Assembly (NCBI GenBank): GCA_020442385.1
Contig: JAGRKE010000002.1
Span: 465,838 to 529,837, forward strand
Reading direction: 5' to 3'
From: Alphaproteobacteria bacterium
Lineage (GTDB): Bacteria; Pseudomonadota; Alphaproteobacteria; Micavibrionales; Micavibrionaceae
DNA length: 64,000 bases
Of this stretch, positions 33,315-40,966 are shown piece by piece. The translations under genes and the position numbers were made by a program. Below the pieces are notes generated by a model, which saw only the letters and a list, made by a program, of their open reading frames with translations, had not been told where the DNA came from and searched no databases. Numbering within the stretch: position 1 is the stretch's first letter; each line of letters starts with the position of its first letter.

Positions 33315-34866
33315 TTTCACCCTCCTGTTCTTGCGCCGCCTCATCAACCAACGGAAGATTGGCCAAAGACGGCAATTCTTTGCGCACCAAATCATTGGGC
33401 ACGCCCAGCGCATCACCAAGAAAGCGCACAGCTTGCGGAAAATTTACCGTTGCCGAGGCTTCCGGGCCCATCGCCAGCGCAGAGTTAATCCAAGAAAGTG
33501 TGTTTTGCACATTACGCTGGCCTTGAGAACGCGCGAGCGGTGAGCGGTAATCAACCACCACCAAACGACCATCCAATGAAATATCCGGAATTTCACCACG
33601 CCTGCGCATAATCGCAAACGCTCTCTTAATCAGAGGAGTCAGCAGCTCACTTTGCAAACGTCCATAGGTCGCACCAAGCAACAGCGACATCTGCGCCGAG
33701 CGCTCCAGCACTTCTGTGGCGGTCATACGCGGCCCAGCAATAGGCGCGAGTCTATCTGTGAGAAGTGCATGACGAATGCGCGCCTGCAAACTATCAAGCA
33801 TCAGCTCCGACACATCAAAACGCCCGGGCATCTCCAGCGGCTGTAACCCTTTAGAGCCAATCGCTTTGGGAATAATACTGCCCGGTGCCAGCTCGATATT
33901 GGCCGGATTCAGAACCCCATCATCATCAGCCTGCCAAATGCCGGTCACAGCAATCGAGGCATTTTTCAGCACCAGCTCTACCACCTTATTGGCGGTTTTA
34001 ATATCGGGCAGCGCCTTCATCACGGGCGAGCGCCCGTAAATTTCGCCGGGGGATTTCAACCAGCGGAAAGAAATAAAGGGTGAGCTTTCAAAGCGCCCGG
34101 AGGCCAGCAATGCTGGATTTCCGGCATCTTCGACCAAAGACGCATAATAGCTGTAAACCAGCCCGTCAGGAACAACCGCTTCGAGAATTTTAAATTTCGC
34201 CTGTGGGTCCCGATCAGCCGTTCTGATAATATCAGCCGGCAAATCCTGCGCGCCGTAGCGTTCCTGAATTTGCGAAAACGTCAAAGACAATGTTCTAAAC
34301 GTGCCTTCTAAAAAGCCGTTTTCGCTTTCCTCCAGCACCACATTTTTAAGCGGCACAGCGGAAAATCGGAAGGCCGAAAAACTGCCCGGATCGGATTCCT
34401 CGAAGCACAGACTGGCCGTGCCGCCAACAATCAAATCCAGATAGCATTGGTGAATTTCAACCGCGAAGTTCGAGCGATCAAAATGGTCCTGTATGACCTT
34501 GGCCGCCTTCTCAAGAATAGGCGCAAGGCGCTCTGCTTCGCTCGCGCTCAAATCCGGGCCGGGCTTCAAACCAAACCACTGCGACCAGCTAGGCGTTAAA
34601 TTACCAAGCATGCTCGCGGCAAGCTGGTCCACTGCATCCATTGCTGTGGCATCATAGATATTATCCACCCGCGAAGCGCCCGCTCTTTGCTCAAAAAGAA
34701 ACCCGCCGCGCTGGGGCAGCGTGTAGTCATAGCAATCCTGCCACAGCCCCTCCCAATTCTTGCGAATTTTCGCTGCTGATTCATAGCGCATAAGCAAGCT
34801 CTCAATATAGGCCTTGTCAAACTCTGCGCCGCTTTCTTTATTTGTTTTTAAATCTGTAACACTCAT
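33307..34866 (-). CDS. Portal (head-to-tail connector) protein
   Basis: A 519-residue portal of the podovirus type. Landmarks: WEGLWQDCYDYTLPQRG, DNIYDATAMDAVDQLAASMLGNLTPSWSQWFGL near the N-terminus, FRWLKSPGEIYGRSPVMKALPDIKTAN in the middle and GPRMTATEVLERSAQMSLLLGATYGRLQSELL near the end, all typical of T7 gp8-like connectors. It is intact, with a short TAGGAG site. Confidence 0.88.
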   Translation of the reverse strand: MSVTDLKTNKESGAEFDKAYIESLLMRYESAAKIRKNWEGLWQDCYDYTLPQRGGFLFEQRAGASRVDNIYDATAMDAVDQLAASMLGNLTPSWSQWFGLKPGPDLSASEAERLAPILEKAAKVIQDHFDRSNFAVEIHQCYLDLIVGGTASLCFEESDPGSFSAFRFSAVPLKNVVLEESENGFLEGTFRTLSLTFSQIQERYGAQDLPADIIRTADRDPQAKFKILEAVVPDGLVYSYYASLVEDAGNPALLASGRFESSPFISFRWLKSPGEIYGRSPVMKALPDIKTANKVVELVLKNASIAVTGIWQADDDGVLNPANIELAPGSIIPKAIGSKGLQPLEMPGRFDVSELMLDSLQARIRHALLTDRLAPIAGPRMTATEVLERSAQMSLLLGATYGRLQSELLTPLIKRAFAIMRRRGEIPDISLDGRLVVVDYRSPLARSQGQRNVQNTLSWINSALAMGPEASATVNFPQAVRFLGDALGVPNDLVRKELPSLANLPLVDEAAQEQEGENA

Positions 34867-34868
34867 TT

Positions 34869-35147
34869 TTATTCTCCTAATAAGGTCTTCTTGCTGCCGC
34901 CATCATTATTGGACAGCCCTAAAAGCCCGCGAAAACTGGTGGTAATCGTGCCAAAGCGTCCGCGCTCGCGTTGCAAAAGGCTGCTGGTGCGTGCTTCACG
35001 CTCGGCATTAGCAGCGGCCTCTGCGCTGCTGCTTTCTGACGCACTCTGGCTAGCGCTTGTTGAACTGGCCGTGCTTGAAGGGGCCGGTACATATACAACC
35101 TGCGGCTGGGGCGCAGGCACAGAAGGTCTTGAACCTAAACTTCCCAT
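34869..35147 (-). CDS. Small Ser/Ala-rich phage-cassette protein
   Basis: A 92-residue protein: Pro-rich start (SRPSVPAPQPQVVYVPAP), a Ser/Ala low-complexity stretch, then REARTSSLLQRERGRFGTITTSFRGLLGL, a motif often seen in small proteins encoded just upstream of podoviral portals. Function unknown. ATG 35147 overlaps the preceding gene's end by 13 bp. Confidence 0.6.
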   Translation of the reverse strand: MGSLGSRPSVPAPQPQVVYVPAPSSTASSTSASQSASESSSAEAAANAEREARTSSLLQRERGRFGTITTSFRGLLGLSNNDGGSKKTLLGE

Positions 35148-35581
35148 GCTAAATCTCCTTTTTGATTGGGGTGTGTTGGGTTTGTTTGCTGCCCTAACGC
35201 GCTTTTTTTCAAATATTTAAAGAGCTGCCAGGGGGTAAAAATAAATCTTTTGCGAATGCCTAAAATGCGCTTCACCGAACCAACGCATGAGAGCATCGCC
35301 ATCGGCGCAGGTGTTAGAGGACGCAACAACGGCGCAGGCGCAACAACATATCCGCGATCTTTCAGCCAAAGCGGCAGATCGAAATCGCCGGGTAAGTTGT
35401 GAACCATCACGTCGGTATAATTGGACAGCGGGTCGACCGTAATCCAGTGTGCGCCGTCATTGAGCAAAACAGAGCAATGCCGATAGCCGGGTTTTAAAAT
35501 CTTGAGCCAGAACAAATCGGCCTGACCGTTAAAAACGACCCATGCGCTCTGCGATGGTTTATTTTGTGCTTCATCAATCAT
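35135..35581 (-). CDS. Hypothetical phage-cassette protein, possibly papain-like fold
   Basis: A 148-residue protein with YRHCSVLLNDGAHWITVDPLSNYT (Cys and Trp followed by Asp) and LSCVGSVKRILGIRKRFIFTPWQLFKYL. The Cys/His/Asp-type spacing recalls small NlpC/transglutaminase-like proteins encoded in alphaproteobacterial prophages, but I cannot assign a catalytic triad. Its ATG overlaps the upstream gene's stop (ATGA). Confidence 0.5.
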   Translation of the reverse strand: MIDEAQNKPSQSAWVVFNGQADLFWLKILKPGYRHCSVLLNDGAHWITVDPLSNYTDVMVHNLPGDFDLPLWLKDRGYVVAPAPLLRPLTPAPMAMLSCVGSVKRILGIRKRFIFTPWQLFKYLKKSALGQQTNPTHPNQKGDLAWEV

Positions 35582-36021
35582 TCTGCGGCCACTCCTTCAA
35601 ATAATGTGCCCTGCCCCTGCCACGCCGAAGAGGGCATGCAGCGCCAACTGTCTTTTATTAAAATCCCTTTTTCCTCAAGCACGGGCCGCATCCGCTCCAG
35701 CGCCTCAAGCCATATTTTATAAGCCCGCGCCTCTTTTATGCGCCGCGGATCGGGTGCCATATCGCGCCGTCCGTAATGACGCAGCACCAACAAGTGATCG
35801 CGCAAAAGGCGGCGATTGCGATACAAACGATCTAGAATTTTTAAAATATCGAGCGGCTCGCACGGGCGGTTCACAGCCCCCTGCCCGGCGGTAAAACGTG
35901 CGCCGTCGTTGCGGGCCTGCTGCGCACGGATAAACCAAAACCAAACCTCTTCCGCCGAATCAAAAGGCACAGGCTCCATATCTGAATGCGTGAAGTGCGA
36001 ATATTTTTTCTTTGAAGCCAT
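35578..36021 (-). CDS. First gene of the cassette, conserved-looking hypothetical
   Basis: A 147-residue basic helical protein: SAEEVWFWFIRAQQARNDGA, PCEPLDILKILDRLYRNRRLLRDHLLVLRHYGRR, RRIKEARAYKIWLEALERM. Similar proteins occur in alphaproteobacterial genomes; its role is unknown, and DNA binding or packaging (small-terminase position) is only a guess. AAAGGACCGCACATA precedes ATG 36021; two overlapping SOS-like boxes lie 32-57 bp upstream. Confidence 0.6.
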   Translation of the reverse strand: MASKKKYSHFTHSDMEPVPFDSAEEVWFWFIRAQQARNDGARFTAGQGAVNRPCEPLDILKILDRLYRNRRLLRDHLLVLRHYGRRDMAPDPRRIKEARAYKIWLEALERMRPVLEEKGILIKDSWRCMPSSAWQGQGTLFEGVAAE

Positions 36022-36052
36022 TATGTGCGGTCCTTTCTTTTCTCTCTATTTT

Positions 36053-36078
36053 GTTCTGTTTTTGTTCTTTTTATGTTC
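36053..36078 (-). promoter_or_regulatory. Two overlapping SOS (LexA-type) boxes at the head of the cassette
   Basis: GTTC at 36053, 36064 and 36075, each separated by exactly seven bases: GTTCN7GTTCN7GTTC. GTTCN7GTTC is the LexA operator of Rhodobacter, Rhizobium and Caulobacter. A perfect TTGACA on the minus strand (36110-36105) and a TATAGA (36094-36089) are just upstream, though their 10-bp spacing is too short to be one promoter. A plus-strand TATAAT (36091-36096) faces the divergent gene, so both directions could be controlled. Confidence 0.7.
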
Positions 36079-36204
36079 TCCTTTTTGATCTATAATGAGA
36101 CACATGTCAAGGAAAAAATAAGATTTTATTCCTATTTACTTACCCGCGTCATAATGGGATTGTAGTCCTAACAAGAGTAACCCTTAGCCACAGGACTTTG
36201 ATCA

Positions 36205-37137
36205 ATGTTTACGCACACCCAGATATGGGCCGGTATCGACAGGCTTGCAGCCTCTTTCGGATTCTCCGCCTCGGGCCTCGCCCGCCAAGCGGGTTTGGAC
36301 CCCACATCTTTTAATAAGAGCAAACGCATCAGCCCGGATGGCAAACCTCGCTGGCCTTCTACCGAGAGCATCTCGAAAATTCTGGCTGTGACCGGCGCAA
36401 CCATGTCTGATTTTATCAGCCTGATCGCTGATGAGAACAGCGTCGCTCCTTCTGCCCTGCCCAGCAAAAAAACAATGGCAAAGAAAGCGGCAAAAATTTT
36501 AATCGAAACCGAATCGGTTCTCTTTAATGCCCGTGAGCCTTTTACATTGAAATCCGGCAAACCAAGCCCGGTCTATGTCGACTGCCGCCGCTTAATCTCC
36601 TTTGTGAAGCAGCGCGAAACCTTGATGGATTTCGGCGCAGCCCTCATCTCCAAAGAGATCGGCAATCAGAATATCGATGTGGTTGCGGGCGGCGAGACCG
36701 CTGGAATTCCCTACGGGGCGTTTATCGCCGAGCGCCTTTCCAAGCCGATGATCTATGTGCGTAAAGAGCCCAAGGGCTATGGCCGTATGGCGCAGATAGA
36801 AGGCGTGCTCGCCGATGGCCAATCCCCCAATGTTTTGCTGGTTGAGGATTTACAAACCGATGGTGGCAGCAAGAAAACTTTTATCGATGCCTTGCGCAAG
36901 GCGGGTGCTACAATCGAGCACGCCTTTGTAATCTTTCATTACGGCATATTTCAGGCCAGTGAAGACAACATGCGCAACATGGGCATCACCCTGCATGCCC
37001 TGACCACGTGGTGGGATGTTCTGGAAGTGGCTAAGGACAACGGCTACTTTGATGCGGAAACTCTGACTTCGGTAGAAGAATTTCTGAACGCCCCGCACAG
37101 CTGGTCGGAAATTCATGCAAAAACAAAGGGAGCGTAA
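36205..37137 (+). CDS. pyrE: XRE-type HTH domain fused to orotate phosphoribosyltransferase
   Basis: A 310-residue single reading frame. Residues 5-75 (IDRLAASFGFSASGLARQ, FNKSKRISPDGKPRWPSTES, ILAVTGATMSDFISLI) are the HTH half of alphaproteobacterial S24/CI-type regulators. Residues 91-310 are PyrE: YVDCRRLISF, GGETAGIPYGAFIAERL, YVRKEPKGYGRM (catalytic loop) and VLLVEDLQTDGGS (PRPP motif, 210-222). PyrE joins orotate to PRPP in pyrimidine synthesis. An internal Met91 lacks a ribosome site, while ATG 36205 has AGGA, so the fusion is probably translated whole. The S24 peptidase half is missing. It is divergent from the phage-like cassette, 183 bp away. Confidence 0.88.
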   Translation: MFTHTQIWAGIDRLAASFGFSASGLARQAGLDPTSFNKSKRISPDGKPRWPSTESISKILAVTGATMSDFISLIADENSVAPSALPSKKTMAKKAAKILIETESVLFNAREPFTLKSGKPSPVYVDCRRLISFVKQRETLMDFGAALISKEIGNQNIDVVAGGETAGIPYGAFIAERLSKPMIYVRKEPKGYGRMAQIEGVLADGQSPNVLLVEDLQTDGGSKKTFIDALRKAGATIEHAFVIFHYGIFQASEDNMRNMGITLHALTTWWDVLEVAKDNGYFDAETLTSVEEFLNAPHSWSEIHAKTKGA

Positions 37138-37140
37138 GTG

Positions 37141-37905
37141 ATGAAGTTTTCTTTTTATGCTTCGCAAAAACCACGCGCACAAAAAGCCTTGGAAGAACTT
37201 AAAGGTCTTTACGGACAGCATGACCCGGCCGATGCGGATGCCCTCATTGTTTTGGGCGGCGATGGAACGATGCTGCGCGCCCTGCACGCGCATGAAGATA
37301 ATGACTTGCCTATCTTTGGCATGAATCTCGGAACGTTGGGCTTTTTGCTCAACCCATATGATACGAAAGATCTTGAAAAGCGCATTGAGAAAGCCAACCG
37401 CTTTACGATTCACCCGCTGCGGATGGAGGCCACCGACAAGCAGGGAAAAACCTATAGCGAGATTGCCTTTAATGAGGTTTCTCTCCTGCGGGAAACCCAT
37501 AATTCCGCCAAAATTCGTGTTCTCGTAAACGGAAAAGAACGTATTTCAGAGCTGGTTTGTGACGGCATTATGGTCTCCAGCCCGGTCGGCAGCACGGCTT
37601 ATAACTCCTCTGCCGGTGGCCCGATTGTGCCGCTGGATGCGAATGTTTTACCCGTCACACCAATCAGTGCCTTTCGCCCGCGGCGATGGCCAGGCGCACT
37701 GGTCTCTAATAAATGTGAAATCAAGTTTGAAATTCTTAAAGCCGTGGAACGCCCCGTCAGCGCGACAGCAGATGCCGTGGAAGTGCGTGATGTTCGTGAA
37801 GTCACGGTTCGTGAATCGCGTACGGTTTCAAAGACCATTTTATACGATCCTGACAATCCGCTGGAAGAACGCATTTTCGAAGAGCAATTTGCTCCCGGCC
37901 ATTAA
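37141..37905 (+). CDS. nadK: NAD kinase
   Basis: A 254-residue kinase that phosphorylates NAD+ to NADP+. GGDGTML (about 39-45) carries the catalytic Asp, FNEVSLLRE the NE motif, and VCDGIMVSSPVGSTAYNSSAGGPIVPL the conserved GSTAY region. Start ATG 37141 is preferred over the GTG one codon earlier; GGGAG lies 8 bp before it. It follows pyrE directly, so the two are likely co-transcribed. Confidence 0.95.
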   Translation: MKFSFYASQKPRAQKALEELKGLYGQHDPADADALIVLGGDGTMLRALHAHEDNDLPIFGMNLGTLGFLLNPYDTKDLEKRIEKANRFTIHPLRMEATDKQGKTYSEIAFNEVSLLRETHNSAKIRVLVNGKERISELVCDGIMVSSPVGSTAYNSSAGGPIVPLDANVLPVTPISAFRPRRWPGALVSNKCEIKFEILKAVERPVSATADAVEVRDVREVTVRESRTVSKTILYDPDNPLEERIFEEQFAPGH

Positions 37906-37908
37906 GTC

Positions 37909-38760
37909 CTAAAGCTTACGAGGCTTAGAGGCCTTTAAATCGCGCAAGCGGCGGGCGTTGGCAACCTCATTTTCAATCTGATCGAGATTTTCCGCCAGCT
38001 TCTCATTAATATTTCCGCCCTCAACAATCCCGCTTTCCGGGATCAGACCGAGCTTCTTGGCAATATATTGATACCCCTCGACCAGATCTCCTAGATCAAA
38101 GCGGAAGCGGTCTTTATCCATGCGCTCGCCCGTTTGCATGTCCCACAAGCGGCAATTGTCGGGTGAAATCTCATCGGCCAAAACAAGGTAAAGCTCACCG
38201 TTTTCTCCCCAGATACGGCCAAATTCCAGCTTGAAATCTACAAGGCGCAAACCAATACCAGCAAATAGCCCCTTCAGGAAGTCATTCACGCGCCAAGCCA
38301 TAGCCGCAATCTCTTCCAACTCATAAGGATCAGCCCAACCGAAGGTGAAAATGTGATCTTCTCCAACCAGCGGATCGCCCAACTCGTCTTTCTTGTAATA
38401 ATATTCAAGCAAGGGGCGCGGCAAAATCGTGCCATCCTCAAGCCCAAGACGCTTTGAGAGCGTTCCGGCAGCAATATTGCGCATTACCACTTCAATCGGA
38501 ATAACATCCACACTGCGAACCAGCTGTTCTCGCATATTGATTGAGCGGATAAAGTGGGTTGGAATGCCAATAGCCTCTAACTCAGTCATCAAATGCGCAG
38601 AAATACGGTTATTTAAGACGCCCTTACCGGCTATAACGGCCTTCTTTTCGGCGTTAAAGGCTGTGGCATCATCCTTGAAATACTGAATGACGGTACCCGG
38701 CTCGGGGCCCTCGTACAAAATTTTGGCTTTACCTTCATAGAGTTTTTTACGTCGCGCCAT
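37909..38760 (-). CDS. purC: SAICAR synthetase
   Basis: A 283-residue PurC, which condenses CAIR with aspartate in purine synthesis. [54 protein letters not shown] and [14 protein letters not shown] are all family motifs. ATG 38760 (AGGATGCTTA site) matches the usual N-terminus; the frame is open further upstream but this adds non-conserved residues. It is convergent with nadK (3-bp gap). Confidence 0.96.
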   Translation of the reverse strand: MARRKKLYEGKAKILYEGPEPGTVIQYFKDDATAFNAEKKAVIAGKGVLNNRISAHLMTELEAIGIPTHFIRSINMREQLVRSVDVIPIEVVMRNIAAGTLSKRLGLEDGTILPRPLLEYYYKKDELGDPLVGEDHIFTFGWADPYELEEIAAMAWRVNDFLKGLFAGIGLRLVDFKLEFGRIWGENGELYLVLADEISPDNCRLWDMQTGERMDKDRFRFDLGDLVEGYQYIAKKLGLIPESGIVEGGNINEKLAENLDQIENEVANARRLRDLKASKPRKL

Positions 38761-38887
38761 TAAGCATCCTATCGGCTGTAATTTTTTAATACCTTCATAT
38801 AGCATTGGATTTTACAAGATTCCAATGCTACAAACCAACCTAGAATTGTTTTTTATACAACGGCAAGAATAAGGAAAAGAAAATATT

Positions 38888-39217
38888 ATGTCAGGATTTG
38901 ATGATCGCGAGAAAGCGTATGAAAATAAATACGCGCATGAAGAAAAACTCGGATTTGATATTGAGGCGAAATGTTCGAAAATTTTCGGGCTCTGGGCAGC
39001 TGCGCAATTGGGGCTCGAAGACGCGGATGCAAAGACATACGCCATGGACGTTGTTGAATCAAATCTGGAAGAGCCAGGTTTTGATGATGTTCTGCGTAAG
39101 GTCCGCGCCGATTTCGATGATAAGGGCCTTGATATCTCCGACCATATTATGAAGGTCGAGCTAGATAAAGCCCTAAGCGAAGCCAAAAAAATTCTTATGG
39201 AGCAAAAGAACAGCTAG
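38888..39217 (+). CDS. DUF1476 protein (F1-ATPase inhibitor zeta-type)
   Basis: A 109-residue helical acidic protein: FDDREKAYENKYAHEEKLGFDIEAK and ARKNKLLGLWAA-like KIFGLWAAAQLG are the signature of DUF1476, whose Paracoccus member is the zeta subunit that blocks F1-ATPase rotation. It heads a three-gene block with bolA and grxD. AAGGAAAAGAAAATATT precedes ATG. Confidence 0.9.
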   Translation: MSGFDDREKAYENKYAHEEKLGFDIEAKCSKIFGLWAAAQLGLEDADAKTYAMDVVESNLEEPGFDDVLRKVRADFDDKGLDISDHIMKVELDKALSEAKKILMEQKNS

Positions 39218-39242
39218 TTTTTTAAAAGCAGAGAATTTTACG

Positions 39243-39482
39243 ATGGCCATGGATATCAGCACATTAAAGGCGCTCATTCAAAACGGCATTCCCGATGCTG
39301 TTGTTGAAATTGAAGATTTGCGCGGTGATGGCGAACATTATGCCGCGCACGTAACCTCTCCGGCCTTTGAGGGTAAAACCCGTGTGCAGCAGCACAAAAT
39401 GGTGCACGAAGCCCTACAAGGCAAGATGGGCACGGAATTACACGCTCTCGCTATACAAACCTCAACACCATCAGATAAATAA
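39243..39482 (+). CDS. BolA-family protein
   Basis: A 79-residue BolA-like protein: VVEIEDLRGDGEHYAAHVTSPAFEGKTRVQQHKMVHEAL. The His residues that share a [2Fe-2S] cluster with CGFS glutaredoxins are visible. The next gene encodes such a glutaredoxin, which supports a BolA-Grx complex in iron-sulphur regulation. Confidence 0.93.
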   Translation: MAMDISTLKALIQNGIPDAVVEIEDLRGDGEHYAAHVTSPAFEGKTRVQQHKMVHEALQGKMGTELHALAIQTSTPSDK

Positions 39483-39494
39483 AGGATTATAAAC

Positions 39495-39833
39495 ATGCAA
39501 AATGTGATTTTTGAGCGCATTGAAAAAGACATTAACGAGAATGATGTCGTTTTGTTTATGAAAGGCACGGCCGAATTTCCACAATGCGGGTTTTCTGCGG
39601 TTGTCGTGCAAATTCTTTCACAGCTCGGCGTACATTTTAAAGACATCAATGTTTTGGAGGATTCTGAGATCCGCCAAGGCATCAAAGACTTTTCCGATTG
39701 GCCAACCATTCCGCAGCTCTATGTTAAAGGTGAATTTGTCGGTGGTGCAGATATTGCCCGTGAAATGTATGCCAACGGCGAATTGCAAGAGTTTCTAAAC
39801 GAAAAAGGCGTGGAATACAGCTCTGCTGCTTAA
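39495..39833 (+). CDS. grxD: Monothiol glutaredoxin (CGFS type, Grx4/GrxD)
   Basis: A 112-residue monothiol glutaredoxin with the CGFS active site (FPQCGFSAVVVQIL, Cys31), FMKGT and the WPTIPQLYVKGEFVGGADI glutathione-binding segment. It binds and transfers [2Fe-2S] clusters. It lies 12 bp after the BolA gene, and its stop overlaps that of convergent rodA by 4 bp. Confidence 0.95.
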   Translation: MQNVIFERIEKDINENDVVLFMKGTAEFPQCGFSAVVVQILSQLGVHFKDINVLEDSEIRQGIKDFSDWPTIPQLYVKGEFVGGADIAREMYANGELQEFLNEKGVEYSSAA

Positions 39834-40960
39834 ACCCGCGTTACCCGGCTATCTCTAAAAATGTGACAGGACATGATCAACCCAAAGCCGATCAGGGCCG
39901 CCAGCATGGACGTCCCTCCATAGGAAATGAGGGGCAGCGGCGCGCCTACAACGGGCATTAATCCCATCACCATGCCGATATTAATAAACACATAGAGCGA
40001 AAAATTAACCGTCAAGCCTAAAGCAAGATAACGGCCAAAATTATGGCGGCAACGGCGTGATATCCAAAACCCGTAAAAGAAAATCATGCCAAAGAGCGTT
40101 AAAAGCACAAGCCCCCCCATCAACCCCCACTCTTCCGCCCAGAGGGTAAAAATAAAGTCGGTTTGTTTTTCCGGCAGGAAATTCAAATGGCTCTGCGATC
40201 CGTTGAGAAATCCTTTGCCTTCAATCCCACCTGAGCCCAGCGCAATTTTTGACTGCGTAATGTGATACCCTGCACCCAGAGGGTCAGATTCCGGGTTCAA
40301 AAAGGTCAAAACCCTTTGCTTTTGGTAATCATGCATAAAATGCCAAGCCAGCGGAATCATTCCGGCGATCAAGAGCGCACCTACACCAAACAGCCATAAA
40401 GAAGCCCCAGCCATGAAAAACATAGCTGTCGCCGCCATACCAATCATCAGCGCGGTTCCCAAATCAGGCTGCAGCATCACCAGCGCAACAGGCAACAAAA
40501 CCACTCCGGCGGGAATAAGCAAAAAGGAAATGCGCCGCATATCTTCCAGCGTCGCTGTATTAAAATAACGCGCCAAAACCATAACAACGGCAATCTTCAT
40601 CAGTTCTGAAGGCTGGAGCCTGATAAAACCAAGATCAATCCAGCGTTGCGCCCCCATGCCCACATGCCCCATAATCTCAACAAACAAAAGCATCACAAAA
40701 CCAAGCCAGTAAGCGGGCCAAGCCAGCTTGTACCACCAACGCACATCAATCAGGGCAATAACAAACATAACAACGATACCGAAGGCAAAGCGCATAATCT
40801 GGCGCGAAGCCCATGGTGAAAAACTTCCACCAGCGGCAGAATAAAGCGCGGCAAAACCAATTCCTGAAACAATCAAGATCACAAAAACCAGACCCCAATT
40901 TATATAATGCAGCCTCTCGAAAAAATTATGATTGGAATGAATACGGATAGAGTCGTTCAT
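39830..40960 (-). CDS. rodA: Rod-shape peptidoglycan glycosyltransferase RodA
   Basis: A 376-residue SEDS-family polymerase with about ten membrane helices. Motifs: FVILIVSGIGFAALYSAA, LQPDLGTALMIG, WHFMHDYQKQRVLTFLNPESDPLGAGYHITQSKIALGSGG (catalytic loop) and LPLISYGGTSM near the end. It works with PBP2 (mrdA) in side-wall elongation. It is the last gene of the mreB-rodA run, 6 bp after mrdA. Confidence 0.96.
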   Translation of the reverse strand: MNDSIRIHSNHNFFERLHYINWGLVFVILIVSGIGFAALYSAAGGSFSPWASRQIMRFAFGIVVMFVIALIDVRWWYKLAWPAYWLGFVMLLFVEIMGHVGMGAQRWIDLGFIRLQPSELMKIAVVMVLARYFNTATLEDMRRISFLLIPAGVVLLPVALVMLQPDLGTALMIGMAATAMFFMAGASLWLFGVGALLIAGMIPLAWHFMHDYQKQRVLTFLNPESDPLGAGYHITQSKIALGSGGIEGKGFLNGSQSHLNFLPEKQTDFIFTLWAEEWGLMGGLVLLTLFGMIFFYGFWISRRCRHNFGRYLALGLTVNFSLYVFINIGMVMGLMPVVGAPLPLISYGGTSMLAALIGFGLIMSCHIFRDSRVTRV

Positions 40961-40966
40961 ATTATT

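Larger units (their letters stand above)
20010..36021 (-). mobile_element. Podovirus-type particle and lysis cassette (prophage remnant or domesticated element)
   Basis: About 16 kb of minus-strand genes in the order of T7/BPP-1-like virion modules: three small genes, portal, Bbp19-like, scaffold, capsid, tail tubular A and B, internal-type protein, tail fibre, large terminase, endolysin, holin. The structural reading frames look intact. No integrase, excisionase, DNA or RNA polymerase, primase, small terminase or att repeats were seen. The left end is only 3 bp from nhaD. The right end has SOS-like boxes and a divergent HTH-PyrE gene. Composition of the core genes is close to the host's, whereas several small inserted genes are AT-rich. 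Confidence 0.85.

Noticed and set aside
20010..36021. Tailocin or contractile-tail system
   Set aside because: Capsid, portal, scaffold and terminase are present, and there is no sheath, baseplate or tape measure; it is a podovirus-type module.
20010..36021. Diversity-generating retroelement, suggested by BPP-1-like Bbp19 homology
   Set aside because: No reverse transcriptase, template/variable repeat pair or Avd-like gene was found.
36089..36110. TTGACA and TATAGA before the cassette as one promoter
   Set aside because: The spacing of 10 bp is too short for sigma70; at most one of the two elements is used.
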